A stretch of DNA of 64,000 nucleotides from Lineus longissimus. Taxonomy: Eukaryota; Nemertea; Pilidiophora; Heteronemertea; Lineidae. The stretch is taken from positions 21,980,646-22,044,645 of the forward strand of contig NC_088311.1 in NCBI RefSeq assembly GCF_910592395.1, written 5' to 3'. The translations under genes were made by a program, and so were the position numbers. Shown here one piece after another: positions 23,601 to 33,800 of this stretch (its first letter is position 1; every line of letters starts with the position of its first letter). The notes beneath the pieces are model-generated. The model made no database searches, was not told where the DNA came from, and saw nothing but the letters and a program-made list of their open reading frames with translations.

Positions 23601-25970
23601 GATCCATTTGCGCTTACACCACGACAAAGCCGAGCTTTTAACAAGCCGGGCGAATTTGGACCATCAAGCTTGGTGGGACAAATTCGCTCGGCAATTTGTA
23701 TCGGCAATGGATTGCCGAACCAATTTGTCGCGGCAATGTGGTGGTGTAAGTGCAATTGGTCCACCAATATTTCGTGGTGTAAGCGCAGCTATAGATGTCA
23801 TTACTGATCACAGCGGGTTGGATAAATATAGATTTTGTCATGATCTCGTGGAGGGCAGGTGTGTACAATAGCGCTTTACCATGTAACATGCACGGTGGTG
23901 TCAAAGTGTTTCTGGTTGGAGCACTCTTGGTTGTGGTGGGTTATTACCTTCAAAACGGCAGTGACCCCACTGATAAGGTAATGTAGGTTATGAGCAAGAC
24001 AGCATGTCACTTATAAATACATGTATAAGGTAAGGTGGTACAACTCTAGCCCTGTAAAGTTATCGCCTCAATGCATTAATGTGCTGCCATGCAGGCCTTG
24101 AATAAAAGGACAGCAGTGAATGTTCTGTGTTATAATTGTACCACTTTACTTTGCAGTACAGAATTGTGGAGAGCCAGCAATGTTTTGAAAATATTGAACC
24201 GAGTCTTACTACAAGGTTTTTTGCTCATGATTTTTAAGTACTTGCATTCTTTAGAGTTTATGATATAGTCTGTCCATATGGGGTCATAACCGAGTGCATT
24301 TGAACCCCCCCCCCCCCCCAACTATTTCTATTTCTGGTTCTGACTTATTTGACCCCTTATTCTATGCCTGACCATTATTTACCGGTTTCTCACTTCAGGC
24401 GGCCGCCAACGACTCGTGGGAGAAGGCTGAGAATATCTATGCATTTTCGGCCAAAGATATTGACGGAAATGACTTCTCGCTAGAAAAATACAAGTAAGTT
24501 GTGAAGACTTTTTCCTGGGGGGAGGGTGGCTATTAAAAAGGCCTCAGTTGTTTCCATGTCCTATTGGCTAGTCATTATCAACACCATTACAAAAAAGGAA
24601 GGCGCCCCCCCTATTAAAATTGTTATGAATGGGCCAATGTTTTCAATGGAAAATCACCTTTTCCACCTTACTTGTATAGAAAATCCCACGAAGAACACTG
24701 CTAACAATTCTAAAATTTGTTTTTCCAGGGGTAATGTGGTGATAATCGTGAATGTTGCCAGTAAGTGAGGTTTCACGAAGGCCAACTATGCTCAGCTACA
24801 GACACTGCACACACAGTATGCTGAGCAAGGCCTTCGCATCCTTGGATTCCCGTGTAACCAGTTTGGTAGCCAGGTGAGATATGCTTTCCCTAAGAAGGGG
24901 GCAGAGAAATGGGGGTATATCAGGAAAATGTTGTGTACTGTAAGTCAGCAAAATAAACATCCCCAAGAATTTTAGTAAAGTTTAGGAACCATTTTTCAAA
25001 AAGATGTTGAATTTCTGTCTGTTAATTTCGTACTTTTTCATTGGTCATCTTCAGGAACCAGGTGATGAAGCCACGATCAAGGAGTTCATCTCTCAATTAC
25101 CCGACCCTGTGACCTTTGACATGTGTAGCAAGGTCAAGGTTAACGGAGGAGATGCTCATCCACTCTGGAAGTATTTGAAGAAGAAACAGGCTGGAACAAT
25201 CACTAAGTAAGTACTGGTACAGTAGAACCTCTCTAATAAGGATACCCTCGGGACTGACAAGTGCTGTTATTTAGAGAGGTGTCCTGATTATGGAGGTATC
25301 ACTGAATGGAGACAACAAATCTGGGACCAAAAGTGCCCCTAGTAGAGAGGTGTCCTGCTAATAGAGGTGTTTGCTTCATGAGGTTTTGAAGCCGTCAGTG
25401 GCGCTTCACTGTCTTAGGAAAAACTGCATCACATTTTGTAGGAGGGCACGTACTGCGTTTCAAAATAGGGACTTACTGGCAAAGAGGAAAACCCTGTGTT
25501 GCCAAAAGTTAGTTGCTCAGTATTTCAAACTCTGATACAATAGTTTTGACAAACTGATTGTTGATGCTGGAAGTTCTTAAAAATGTGTTGTCTTTCTGAT
25601 TGCAGTGCCATAAAATGGAATTTCAGCAAGTTCCTAATCAGTAAAGAGGGCATACCAGTCAAAAGATATGCTCCTAACTTTGAGCCGAAGGTAAGGGGCC
25701 ATAAGTTTGTTACAAACACAGAAGAAGAAGAATTTACCGAAAGGGTCTTCTTATGATAAAAAACAAATGGTGGAATCTTTTCTTGACAATTTGCTCTAAT
25801 AAAGTCCCCCATCTTGCAACTTATTCACAAACAGAAAATCTTCATGAAATTTGGATGAATTGATTTAATCTCAGACAGTCCAACTCAAGGACTTTGGAAT
25901 GTCTATTACACAACTTTAATTCTCATTACAGAATATCGAGCCAGACATAAAGAGTGAACTGGAGAAATAA
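20606..25970 (+). CDS. GPX4-like glutathione peroxidase, selenoprotein (TGA = Sec), isoform with first exon 20606
   Basis: Exons: 20606-20671 (or 23888-23977), 24399-24493, 24729-24873, 25055-25206, 25606-25690, 25932-25970. The product is 193 aa. It reduces lipid and hydrogen peroxides with glutathione or other thiols. The catalytic context is NVASKUG, where U is the in-frame TGA at 24766-24768 (residue 67). The other active-site residues are present: Gln in FPCNQFG, and Trp and Asn in KWNFSKFL. The lack of the oligomerisation loop found in tetrameric GPX1-type enzymes, and blocks such as [12 protein letters not shown] and [10 protein letters not shown], place it with monomeric phospholipid-hydroperoxide peroxidases. 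A SECIS hairpin in the 3' UTR supports decoding of TGA as selenocysteine. Exons from 24399 onward are secure; membership of the 20606 exon rests on its start codon, canonical gtaagt donor and phase-0 match. Confidence 0.92.
20672..23218 (+). other. First GPX intron (20606 isoform), proximal part
   Basis: No additional exon recognised. Open frames at 21288-21473, 21522-21784 and 21816-22055 lack family resemblance and have low-complexity AT-rich composition. This is the sequence between the two alternative first exons, up to the transposon at 23227. Confidence 0.4.
23227..23790. mobile_element. 564-bp inverted-repeat transposon with probable 8-bp target duplication
   Basis: The left end agccgcacttacaccacc matches the reverse complement of the right end, agctgcgcttacaccacg. 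Further gcgcttacaccac words occur inside in both orientations. It is flanked by atagatat (23219-23226) and atagatgt (23791-23798), an imperfect 8-bp duplication of the kind made by hAT transposases. No transposase frame is visible, so it is non-autonomous. Its right end lies about 98 bp upstream of the alternative GPX first exon. Confidence 0.65.
23888..23977 (+). CDS. Alternative first exon of the GPX gene, coding a hydrophobic N-terminus
   Basis: ATG at 23888; 30 codons ending at a gtaatg donor, phase 0, matching the acceptor at 24399. The predicted leader begins [20 protein letters not shown], a signal peptide or signal anchor, and continues [10 protein letters not shown]. Joined to the common exons it gives a 201-aa peroxidase with Sec at residue 75, probably entering the ER. 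By contrast the 20606 exon encodes a non-hydrophobic leader ending GDPNGE. Use of two first exons to direct one peroxidase to different compartments is known for mammalian GPX4. Here it is inferred from sequence only. Confidence 0.7.
24766..24768 (+). other. Selenocysteine codon (in-frame TGA) of GPX
   Basis: TGA sits exactly at the catalytic position of the family (NVASK-U-GFTK) and the frame continues with intact GPX homology on both sides across four more exons. With the SECIS element downstream this is recoding, not a nonsense mutation. Confidence 0.95.
25218..25372. mobile_element. Copy of the CAGTAGAACCTC MITE family in a GPX intron
   Basis: Begins tacagtagaacctctctaat, has the ccctcgggactgacaagtgc core and ggaccaaaagtgcccctagt, and fades near 25372. 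It starts only about 12 bp after the splice donor of the exon ending at 25206. Confidence 0.75.
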
Positions 25971-26049
25971 ACTGTGATCTCCGAATCCATGACAACACGA
26001 GCAGAGCGCGGTCTGCCACCTATGTGATATTTCAACGACACCTCCATCC

Positions 26050-26112
26050 GGGAGTTTATGACGGTTCGTCTTGAAACCAGGCAACTGGTGGGATGAACCT
26101 GATCCTTGTGTG
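26050..26112 (+). promoter_or_regulatory. SECIS element in the GPX 3' UTR
   Basis: ATGA at 26058-26061 faces TGAT at 26100-26103, forming the non-canonical quartet. Between them ggttcgtc (26063-26070) pairs over eight bases with gatgaacc (26092-26099), one pair being G-U. The apical loop has AAA at 26074-26076, then a small ccag/ctgg helix closing a gcaa loop, which is the form II arrangement. It lies about 90 nt after the stop codon. It recruits the SECIS-binding machinery to recode the TGA at 24766. Confidence 0.9.
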
Positions 26113-26688
26113 CACCTTCCTAGGGGTGAGGGTGGACAGGAAATGTCATATTTTATAGCAGCGTTCTCTGTGAAAGTTGGTTGACATATTCAGCATGCAT
26201 TGGAGATATTGGAGATATCTTGTGTTTGTGTGAGGGGGGGGGTGATGTTATGTAAGCATTTGTTTGTGTATTAACATGTATGGTGCCAGATGAGTAAAAT
26301 CAATGTTTACTCTATGTTTATTCATGGTCTGCGACCACTTATCAGATTCTCATTCAGTCAAGAGGTTTGATCCTGTTCAAGGTATTTATATTGAGCTGGC
26401 AGTTCTTTGCTGTCTAATCAAGACCGCTGGGTGGACTAAAAATGCAGAGCAAAACCAGAGACGTAAGCCAAGGGTTTTGGACGTAATTTGAGGTCTACTA
26501 CTTGAGGAATCTTGGCCTGACAACAAAGGACCCTCTATTCTTAAAGGGCTTATAGTGAACGTTTGGCATCAAGTTTAAACCTCGTGACTATAGGATAAGA
26601 GCCTTTAATAGATAGAGTCTTTGAAAGCTTTCTCGCTCAATTTAAGTTATTGTGCCAACTACATGTATCCTAGAGGACATGTGTTCAA

Positions 26689-26694
26689 AATAAA
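26689..26694 (+). terminator. Candidate poly(A) signal of GPX
   Basis: AATAAA about 720 nt after the stop codon and downstream of the SECIS. Sequence and position only. Confidence 0.4.
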
Positions 26695-28600
26695 AGTAAA
26701 TCGTTATGACTTCATTGTGACTTTGTTTTCTCTTTCTCAAACTGATTTTGGTGCTGTGAGAGGAACAATGATCACTGACACTGTGCTTGTTCTCCAGTTT
26801 GGAACCACCTTTTGGTATAACCAAAACTTTGGATCAGGTTTCTTGTTTGGCTGAACCTCAGGTTCTCAATGTCTCTGGCTGTTGTTGGCCACTACAGTAT
26901 TGAGAGGCTACTCGTACACTAAGCACCATTACCCCTGCAACAACTAGCCATTGACTGCCGATCACACCCTTACAAAATGCCCAGAACGAGCAGCCCTAAG
27001 AAAGGAGTTAGGATTCCATAACTGGCAGCCCAAAGGGAGGTGTTTGGCTCTTGATCAAAATGCCCCCAACAAGCAGTTCACAGAAGAGGAGCTCTAGTTC
27101 CAGATAGAAATGCCCCCATTAGCAGCCCTGAGGAAGGAGTTCAGTGCATCTGGACCCTGCCTCAAGGACCAGCTCAATGTGTTTATTGTCCCCACAACTG
27201 CACAGGACTGTCCATCTAAGATTTAAAATGCAGAAGAGGAAGACGTATATCAACGTGAATCCTCTTGCAAACAGGGCCAACAACCTGACACATTACGCAT
27301 GAGGGAGTAAGTATGTATCGAGTGAAATGGCCTGATATGTCAGGATTATCAACAAGTTGGTCCTCTAGTTTTCAATGGAACTGCATTACATTGTACACAT
27401 GGTTCGCAGTACACGTGTGGTTGTGCCACTTTCCCATCCATACCTGAAAGTGATTGTGTTAATGTTGCTCTGTGATATATCCATTCTTATTGTGGGGCAT
27501 TACCAACAAAACCTAACGCATGGTGCCGAGTTTGAAGAAAGTTGCTGTGGCAGCTGTGTATTATTTGAATGTATTCCTGTGATATATCCATTTTTTATTT
27601 GTAGTGGGCTGGGGCTTTCACCACCAACAAAGCCTTGTGTTATCCTCATGGTGATGTTCGAGGATGGTAGCTGCTTGGCTGTGGCAGCTGGTTAGTGCAA
27701 GTTTTGTATAGTGGATGCTGGTGTGTGCGAAGTTCTGTTTGTCATTCCCCTCTTGCTCACAGACGCTACATACTGAAAATATTTATGTCTATCCCCAACA
27801 TACACCTCTTGTGTTTCCTTCTCTTTGGTCCTGAGATTCACTTTAAGACATGTTGTGCCTTTGTCCTCTTCGGCATGGGGCAACTAGTACACTAACAAGG
27901 TCATTTCCATGACTGCAGTGGTACTGCATAAGCCTCCTGAGGATGATGGGCTCTGAAATGATGTCCCATTTTCAATTTGTTGTGCATGTGTCTCTTTGGT
28001 CACCACATGGCACATTTGGCCAGGTTGACCTTGTCTCAGAGGCAACTGCATGACAAAATGTTACTGATTTGTCCTCCAATCTTTGTTGGGCCTTTGTCCC
28101 TTCAGTATCAATGGGCAATTTGGAAAATACTTATTTTGCTACCGAGTGCTCTCCACCTGGCCTGTTGAAAGATAACCATGTTGTCCCCGGTCTCTATTCT
28201 ACTTAATTGCCTGTACACATTGAAGGACAGCCGTACAATCAGTGACACTTCATTGAGATATAGGCAATTTGGATTCTCTTTGTCCCTTGATACTGTAGCT
28301 GGGTTGTACCTCTTTCTGCATGCAGCCAAGATAAGAGCTTGTGGTTTATAGTCGGATATCAACGACAGCACAGGTTCTGCCTTTAAACTCCAACCTAGGC
28401 CTATCCTAAAACCTTTCAGTAGAACCCAGATGAGCTGCTAAATCAATGCCACAGCCTGAAGACTTCTGTACCTATACATACGCCTGGGTGGGGCACTAGG
28501 CAAGGTAAGGAAATAGACCTACAGTCATGCAGCTTATGGCAGTAGAAGTCAGAAACCTGAGCCACAAAACCTCAGAAGCTTTGCTGTATCAACTTGGTTA
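26695..28600. other. Gene-free intergenic stretch between GPX and MYSM1
   Basis: No coding exon seen on either strand. About 26970-27160 has three degenerate copies of a unit like aaatgcccccaacaagcagc followed by a gaggaaggagtt-type tail, probably an old tandem repeat. 27470-27600 has two copies of gtgatatatccatt about 100 bp apart. Confidence 0.4.
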
Positions 28601-28639
28601 AGCGACTGTCAGTACTGAGTGGGCTTCTGTCCTTCAATG

Positions 28640-29318
28640 TGTGCAGGCAATTGTGTTAAATACTAGTAATAAATTGTCCCTCAACAACCCATTCTGGTAG
28701 CACATGTTTTCCTTCAATGTGTACAGGCAATAGGTTGAATGATTGTCCCTTATAATACAGTTAATTATGGTTGTGCTGTTGTCCTTTAATGAGTACAGGT
28801 AATAGGTAGAATGACTGTCTCTCGATATATGGTTGTGATACGTCCTTTTGCAAGTCAAAGCGATAGGTAGAATAATGGTCCCTCAATACAGTTAATTCTG
28901 CTTGTTCTGTCGTCTTTCAATGAGTACAGGTAGAATAACAGTCCTCAATACACGTACAGTCAACTATGGTTGTGCCTTTGTCTTTTAATAGGTAGAGGAA
29001 GTCCTCAATTCATTCTGGTTGTTCAGTTGTCTCTCAATATGTACAGGAAATGGGTTGAATAGAGGTTGTCCTCAATACAGTCAATTCTGGTTGTGCTGTT
29101 GTCCTTCAACAGGTTGAAGCAATAGATAGAATAATGATCTCTCAATACAGTCAATTCTGGTTGTGCTGTTGTCCTTCAACAGGTTGAAGCAATAGATAGA
29201 ATAATGATCTCTCAATACAGTCAATTCTGGTTGTGCTGTTGTCCTTCAACAGGTTGAAGCAATAGATAGAATAATGATCTCTCAATACAGTCAATTCTGG
29301 TTGTGCTGTTGTCCTTCA
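28640..29318. repeat. 70-bp satellite-like tandem array
   Basis: Three perfect 70-bp units at 29081-29150, 29151-29220 and 29221-29290 and a partial fourth to 29318, each beginning tcaattctggttgtgctgtt. Upstream from about 28640 are seven to eight progressively diverged units (ggttgtgctgttgtccttta, gtacaggtaataggtagaat). The perfect end and decayed start suggest recent local expansion. Confidence 0.88.
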
Positions 29319-30883
29319 GTGAGTCTACAGACAATCACTCAGTTCTGGTTGTGCCTTCTGCCCCCTTAGCATGCAACTGGCCCCACACCATAAACTACCA
29401 AGTTGTGCTTTTCCCTTGCATTTGTATGGACAACTATATCGAACTGTCTCAAAATGCTTCCCCAATTCAAGCTGAGCAATTTTCTTGACTCTCTTGGCAA
29501 GAAGTTAAAATTTATGAAACTTTCCCCATGGACACATCTCCTCAGGTAATAGGTGTAACATGCCCATGCAAAACGAATGTAGTATACCCCTACTTTATCT
29601 TATCTTTTGACAAGGTTAGGACACCTCTAAGAAGAGATAAATGGTCCAAATTCCACTTCACCAGTGTGAGTTATGCATAGAAGTACCCTCAGATTTTGAC
29701 CTCCCTATGGTTAAGTGTCTTACTCATCTTAGTGTCCTTGAACAAGACACTTCATCCCAAATTGCTTTGACCTCAGCATGAGACACGTGGGCGTCCTGGG
29801 GGGGGGGGGGGGTCTTCGGAGGAAGCAAGATTCATGCAAATGCCTGGAAATAACTAATAAACGAACTAGTCCAATATAAAATAACATATATTTTTCAGAT
29901 AGAACCTCTTATTTACATAAAAAACAACAGATTTAAAAACAAAAGTGCAATATGCTGAAATTATGCATAAATGTTATGCAAAATCAAAACAATACGGGAC
30001 TTTTCAAGAAGCCCATAGACTGGTGACAATGATTGACCTTAACAAATAACATTATTGACTTCAATGTATCACAGGGTTGGCTCTGTGAATTTTTTCCTCC
30101 TAGTGGCTGTCACGTTTAGCCATATTGAGTTAGCTCTAGCCATTGCCGATCGTTTGTCCGGTCCGACCCAGCCAACAGTAACATGTGCGAGAATGGCAGC
30201 CCGCCAGTACTGAGACTAGCCAATCAACGAACGATTCGAGGAACACGTGACCGGAGACTCCATGGCAACGAAGCGAGCGGGAAACTAGCCGGTAGGCGAC
30301 CAGCAGCGCCACCAAATCACTGTAGCGGCAACGGGTAGAACTACAATGCAGACGATAGCAACAACGTGTGATAGGGCGGCCGCCCGCAAATATGATAAAG
30401 TTTGACTGACTAACGATCGTTTCTTGGTGTATTTGGTGTGGAAGTGGATCTTTTTGATAGACTTTGACCAATTTTCGCACAACACTATTACTCTCTCGCC
30501 ACATCATGGCAATTCAAAATGAATTTGCAAAATGTTTAGCCAGACATTGTTTTACATTCGCAACTCATGTGCAACATTCCCAAGTGGCGAAAATGCCAAG
30601 GGGCGCCCCAACCCTGTATCAAGCGTCATCTCTTACCTCAAATCTGCAGAGAACACTGTAACAAATCAACTTTTAAAGAGCTGATAGGACTAGTTAAAGC
30701 CTAGCATTAATTATGTAATTCATAACTTGTGTATAAAGGGTGCTACTTAACATGGAAAATGGACATAAACATTGGAATATTGCAAAGATAAAGTGATCTA
30801 CAGTTTTCCTTGTTGCGTTTGTGACATGTATATAGAACCTGATCAAAACTTGCAAACCATTTTCTAATATAAAAATTTGATTT
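29319..30883. other. Intergenic stretch with a CpG-richer patch
   Basis: No gene recognised. 30120-30420 is richer in CpG than its surroundings and contains gccaatca (CCAAT-type), cacgtg (E-box) and ccatggcaac (half X-box-like), so it resembles a promoter, but I see no exon attached. The minus-strand frame at 30136-30507 has no family resemblance. A G tract of 14 lies at 29799-29812. Confidence 0.35.
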
Positions 30884-33800
30884 TTATGAATCGAACTCCT
30901 CTTCTACGAAGTTCTCCATCATGAGGTCACGTAGCACCATGATAAGCTTGTCCATATTGTCGATCCGGTTTCTAAGGTAGTCTTTCATTGACAGTAACAT
31001 CTGAAAGATGATAACGAACCGATAACAGAGAAATCAGGCTAAAGCCAAGGGCTGCTCGTTTTACTCCTTGAACATGCTGACAAGGTACAAACTCATGTTT
31101 TGTGGCTTTTGTTCTTGCATTAATATCTCACTTTGAAAATTGGACAGGCACTGCAAGGCACACCTCCAATCCTAAAAACTAGCAAAACTTGCAACCTACG
31201 GTATGTGGCGAGGGGCGCCTCGTATTCATAACAATGAGCATTCGGTCAAGACATACACTAACAAGCAGACATCGATGGACGCCTCAGATAAAATAAACAG
31301 CAACATCTCAACGACTAACCTTTTCCAAGCAGGTCACATCCGACGTTCTCTTGTAGAGACGTAACATCTCAACACGATGGGAACTCTTGGCCGACACCTG
31401 AATGAGGTCGCGCAGTTTGAGCAACAACTGTCCCAATGGAATGCCGGTGTTAATGACCTGGTAGTCAAACTGGAATGGGGAATCTGAAATGAGAAATCAG
31501 TCCCCAAATGAGCACCATAAACTTCTTTGCAGCTAAAGGCCCTGGGTATAATTTTTTTTTAATTTTCAAAAAATAATGATCATCGTATTGCATGGCAATG
31601 CAGGTAAAACAAAAACAATTGCCTGCCAGAGAGAGTGTCAGCCACTCTACTTGAGACACCCCCCAGGTCAATAAAAAGTGCTATGATCTATCAGATTGGT
31701 AATTTTTTCATTGCTTACGGCACTCAGCTTCAGGGTGTTTGTCCTTCCTGACCATCAAACACTTGAAGGTTGAACAGGGCGACTGACTGGCCTTGTTATA
31801 GGGGTTCACTATCACACCAATGAAGGGCAGACCTCCTTGAGAAAACCAGTCCTGGAAATTTAAAAACAAACAATTTCAAATACATGTCATAATCAAAGAA
31901 TACATTGAGGAAGAATGAGGGACTTAATTTTTAGACTTTTCTGCATCCATTCCAAACACTCAAGAATGAAACTGACTAAAACCCACTTTGCATAAAGCGA
32001 TCTAAACACAAGGTATCTCACCTGGAACTTCTCTTGCGTTTCGATGTCTCGCACAGAAGGATTTGGTGCAAAGGTTGGATGGGAATGATACCAACCAACT
32101 ACACTGAAGTCCTCATTCGTGATGCGGTCCATCGCCTGAGTTTGAGAAACTGAAACAAAACGTCAACCTCATTATAACGCTAGCAAATCAAATTTCTTTT
32201 AGTTTTGAAATAAACTTTGTGAAATGATAGCCAAGAAACTGTTGTCAGTAGTTCAAAGCTAATACCAGAGCTTCACAGTGGCCCCGGTTTTCACAAATTT
32301 ATACACATGTAAGAAAAAAATATTCTTTAACCTCTAGCCTTTTCATGGAAGCTGTTTAAATTTCTGATCAAAAGTCCCATTTTGTCACTTACTTGGGTCC
32401 ATCTCACACTGCATACCAGTGCTGAGACTGTTGCAGGGCTCCGCAGTCAGTATCTCTAACGCCCCTCTCTCCTTGTTGTAGTGACCTCCAAGCAGGCCGA
32501 TCACCTCGGTCTTGGAGGTATGGGCATGCACGTCCATCACGGCCATCGCGGAGCATGACATGTCTAACATGAACGGCGCCTGGAATCAGAAACAACTGAC
32601 ATTGATTGCAAGTTCGGAACACAATATAACAAGAAATAGACAGACCAGGTTACAACAAGTTCTTTTCATTATTTGTTACTCTAAGTATGCGCAACTACAT
32701 GTATGACATAGTGCGACTAAGGCAATTGTACCTAAACATGATCACTGCACGATGGGCCAACTAACGTCCAGTTGGGATTTGAAATTGTTATAACATGATA
32801 ATTCAGTCATGGAAACTACTTCCGTAGAGTTGAAGGGCGAGTACATGTTTGCAGCAGATGACTTGGTAACAATGCCCTTAATAACTCTCTTGATCCTTTA
32901 AGTTCTTGACAACTTACTGGTAATTCACTTGGGAATTTTTCACATGGTAATAACTTGAATGGGTCATACCAATACGTGTCTTTTCTTATCTTGGGAGTGC
33001 GAGCTCTGGGCACAGCACTAGGCCGGTGTTCTTCAGACTTGTGCTGCAATGCGTAGAGAACAAAATTATTGTCAAGTTTGTGTTAGTTGGAGTATGTTAC
33101 TTGTAATTGGCCAGAGCAAACAATTCAGTATTGGACATATAATAGTTACGAATTTTTAATACAATCTACTGTCCGTCAATACCTCGGGGGGGGGGGGGGG
33201 TACTCGTATAGAGCTGGTCATTAGTTTATCTTGGTAATACATACCTCAATTGTTCGACCTTCTAGTTCTGATTCATCAATCCATTCACCAAACACATCGC
33301 GTACTCTTCTTTTTCGTGATTTCTAGAAAATAAAATTCCTCATCTTAATGGGCACTAAGAACAGGGCTGAAGCTTATCAACCTCAATCACAAGAACATGT
33401 TGCTCTGAGCTTTACATGTAGAGGGAGAGGGAGCAGGGAAAGAGGAAGGGTGATGGTAGTCTTTTAACCAATTCACAACGAGGGATTAATATTTTGGTTT
33501 GATGTGATGTCCAAGACTGGTTACCTACCAAGGCTAAGGAGACCAGTCTCATTAAGTCTCTCAAAATCAATTGTACGTCTTCATCATGATTAAAAACAGT
33601 TTTGGGGTAAATTTGACAATTCTTACATTTCTTGTATATCTTACAACTTACCACAGGATCAGTACGGTCAGCCCTCGATTCAGGTCTTTTTTCCTTTGAA
33701 CTTGAAGGAAGCGGAGGCCTCACTCGTCGAAAGTAGTTGGCTTGCTCTAAATGAAATGAACCAGGCTAACTTTTTTCAAAACAGACCTCACTGATTACCT

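Noticed and set aside
24766-24768. TGA read as a nonsense mutation making GPX a pseudogene
   Set aside because: It falls at the catalytic selenocysteine position, all other exons are intact, and a SECIS hairpin is present downstream.
30136-30507. 123-codon minus-strand frame in the CpG-richer patch
   Set aside because: No recognisable motif, biased Cys/Arg/Ser content typical of GC-rich noise; more likely regulatory DNA.
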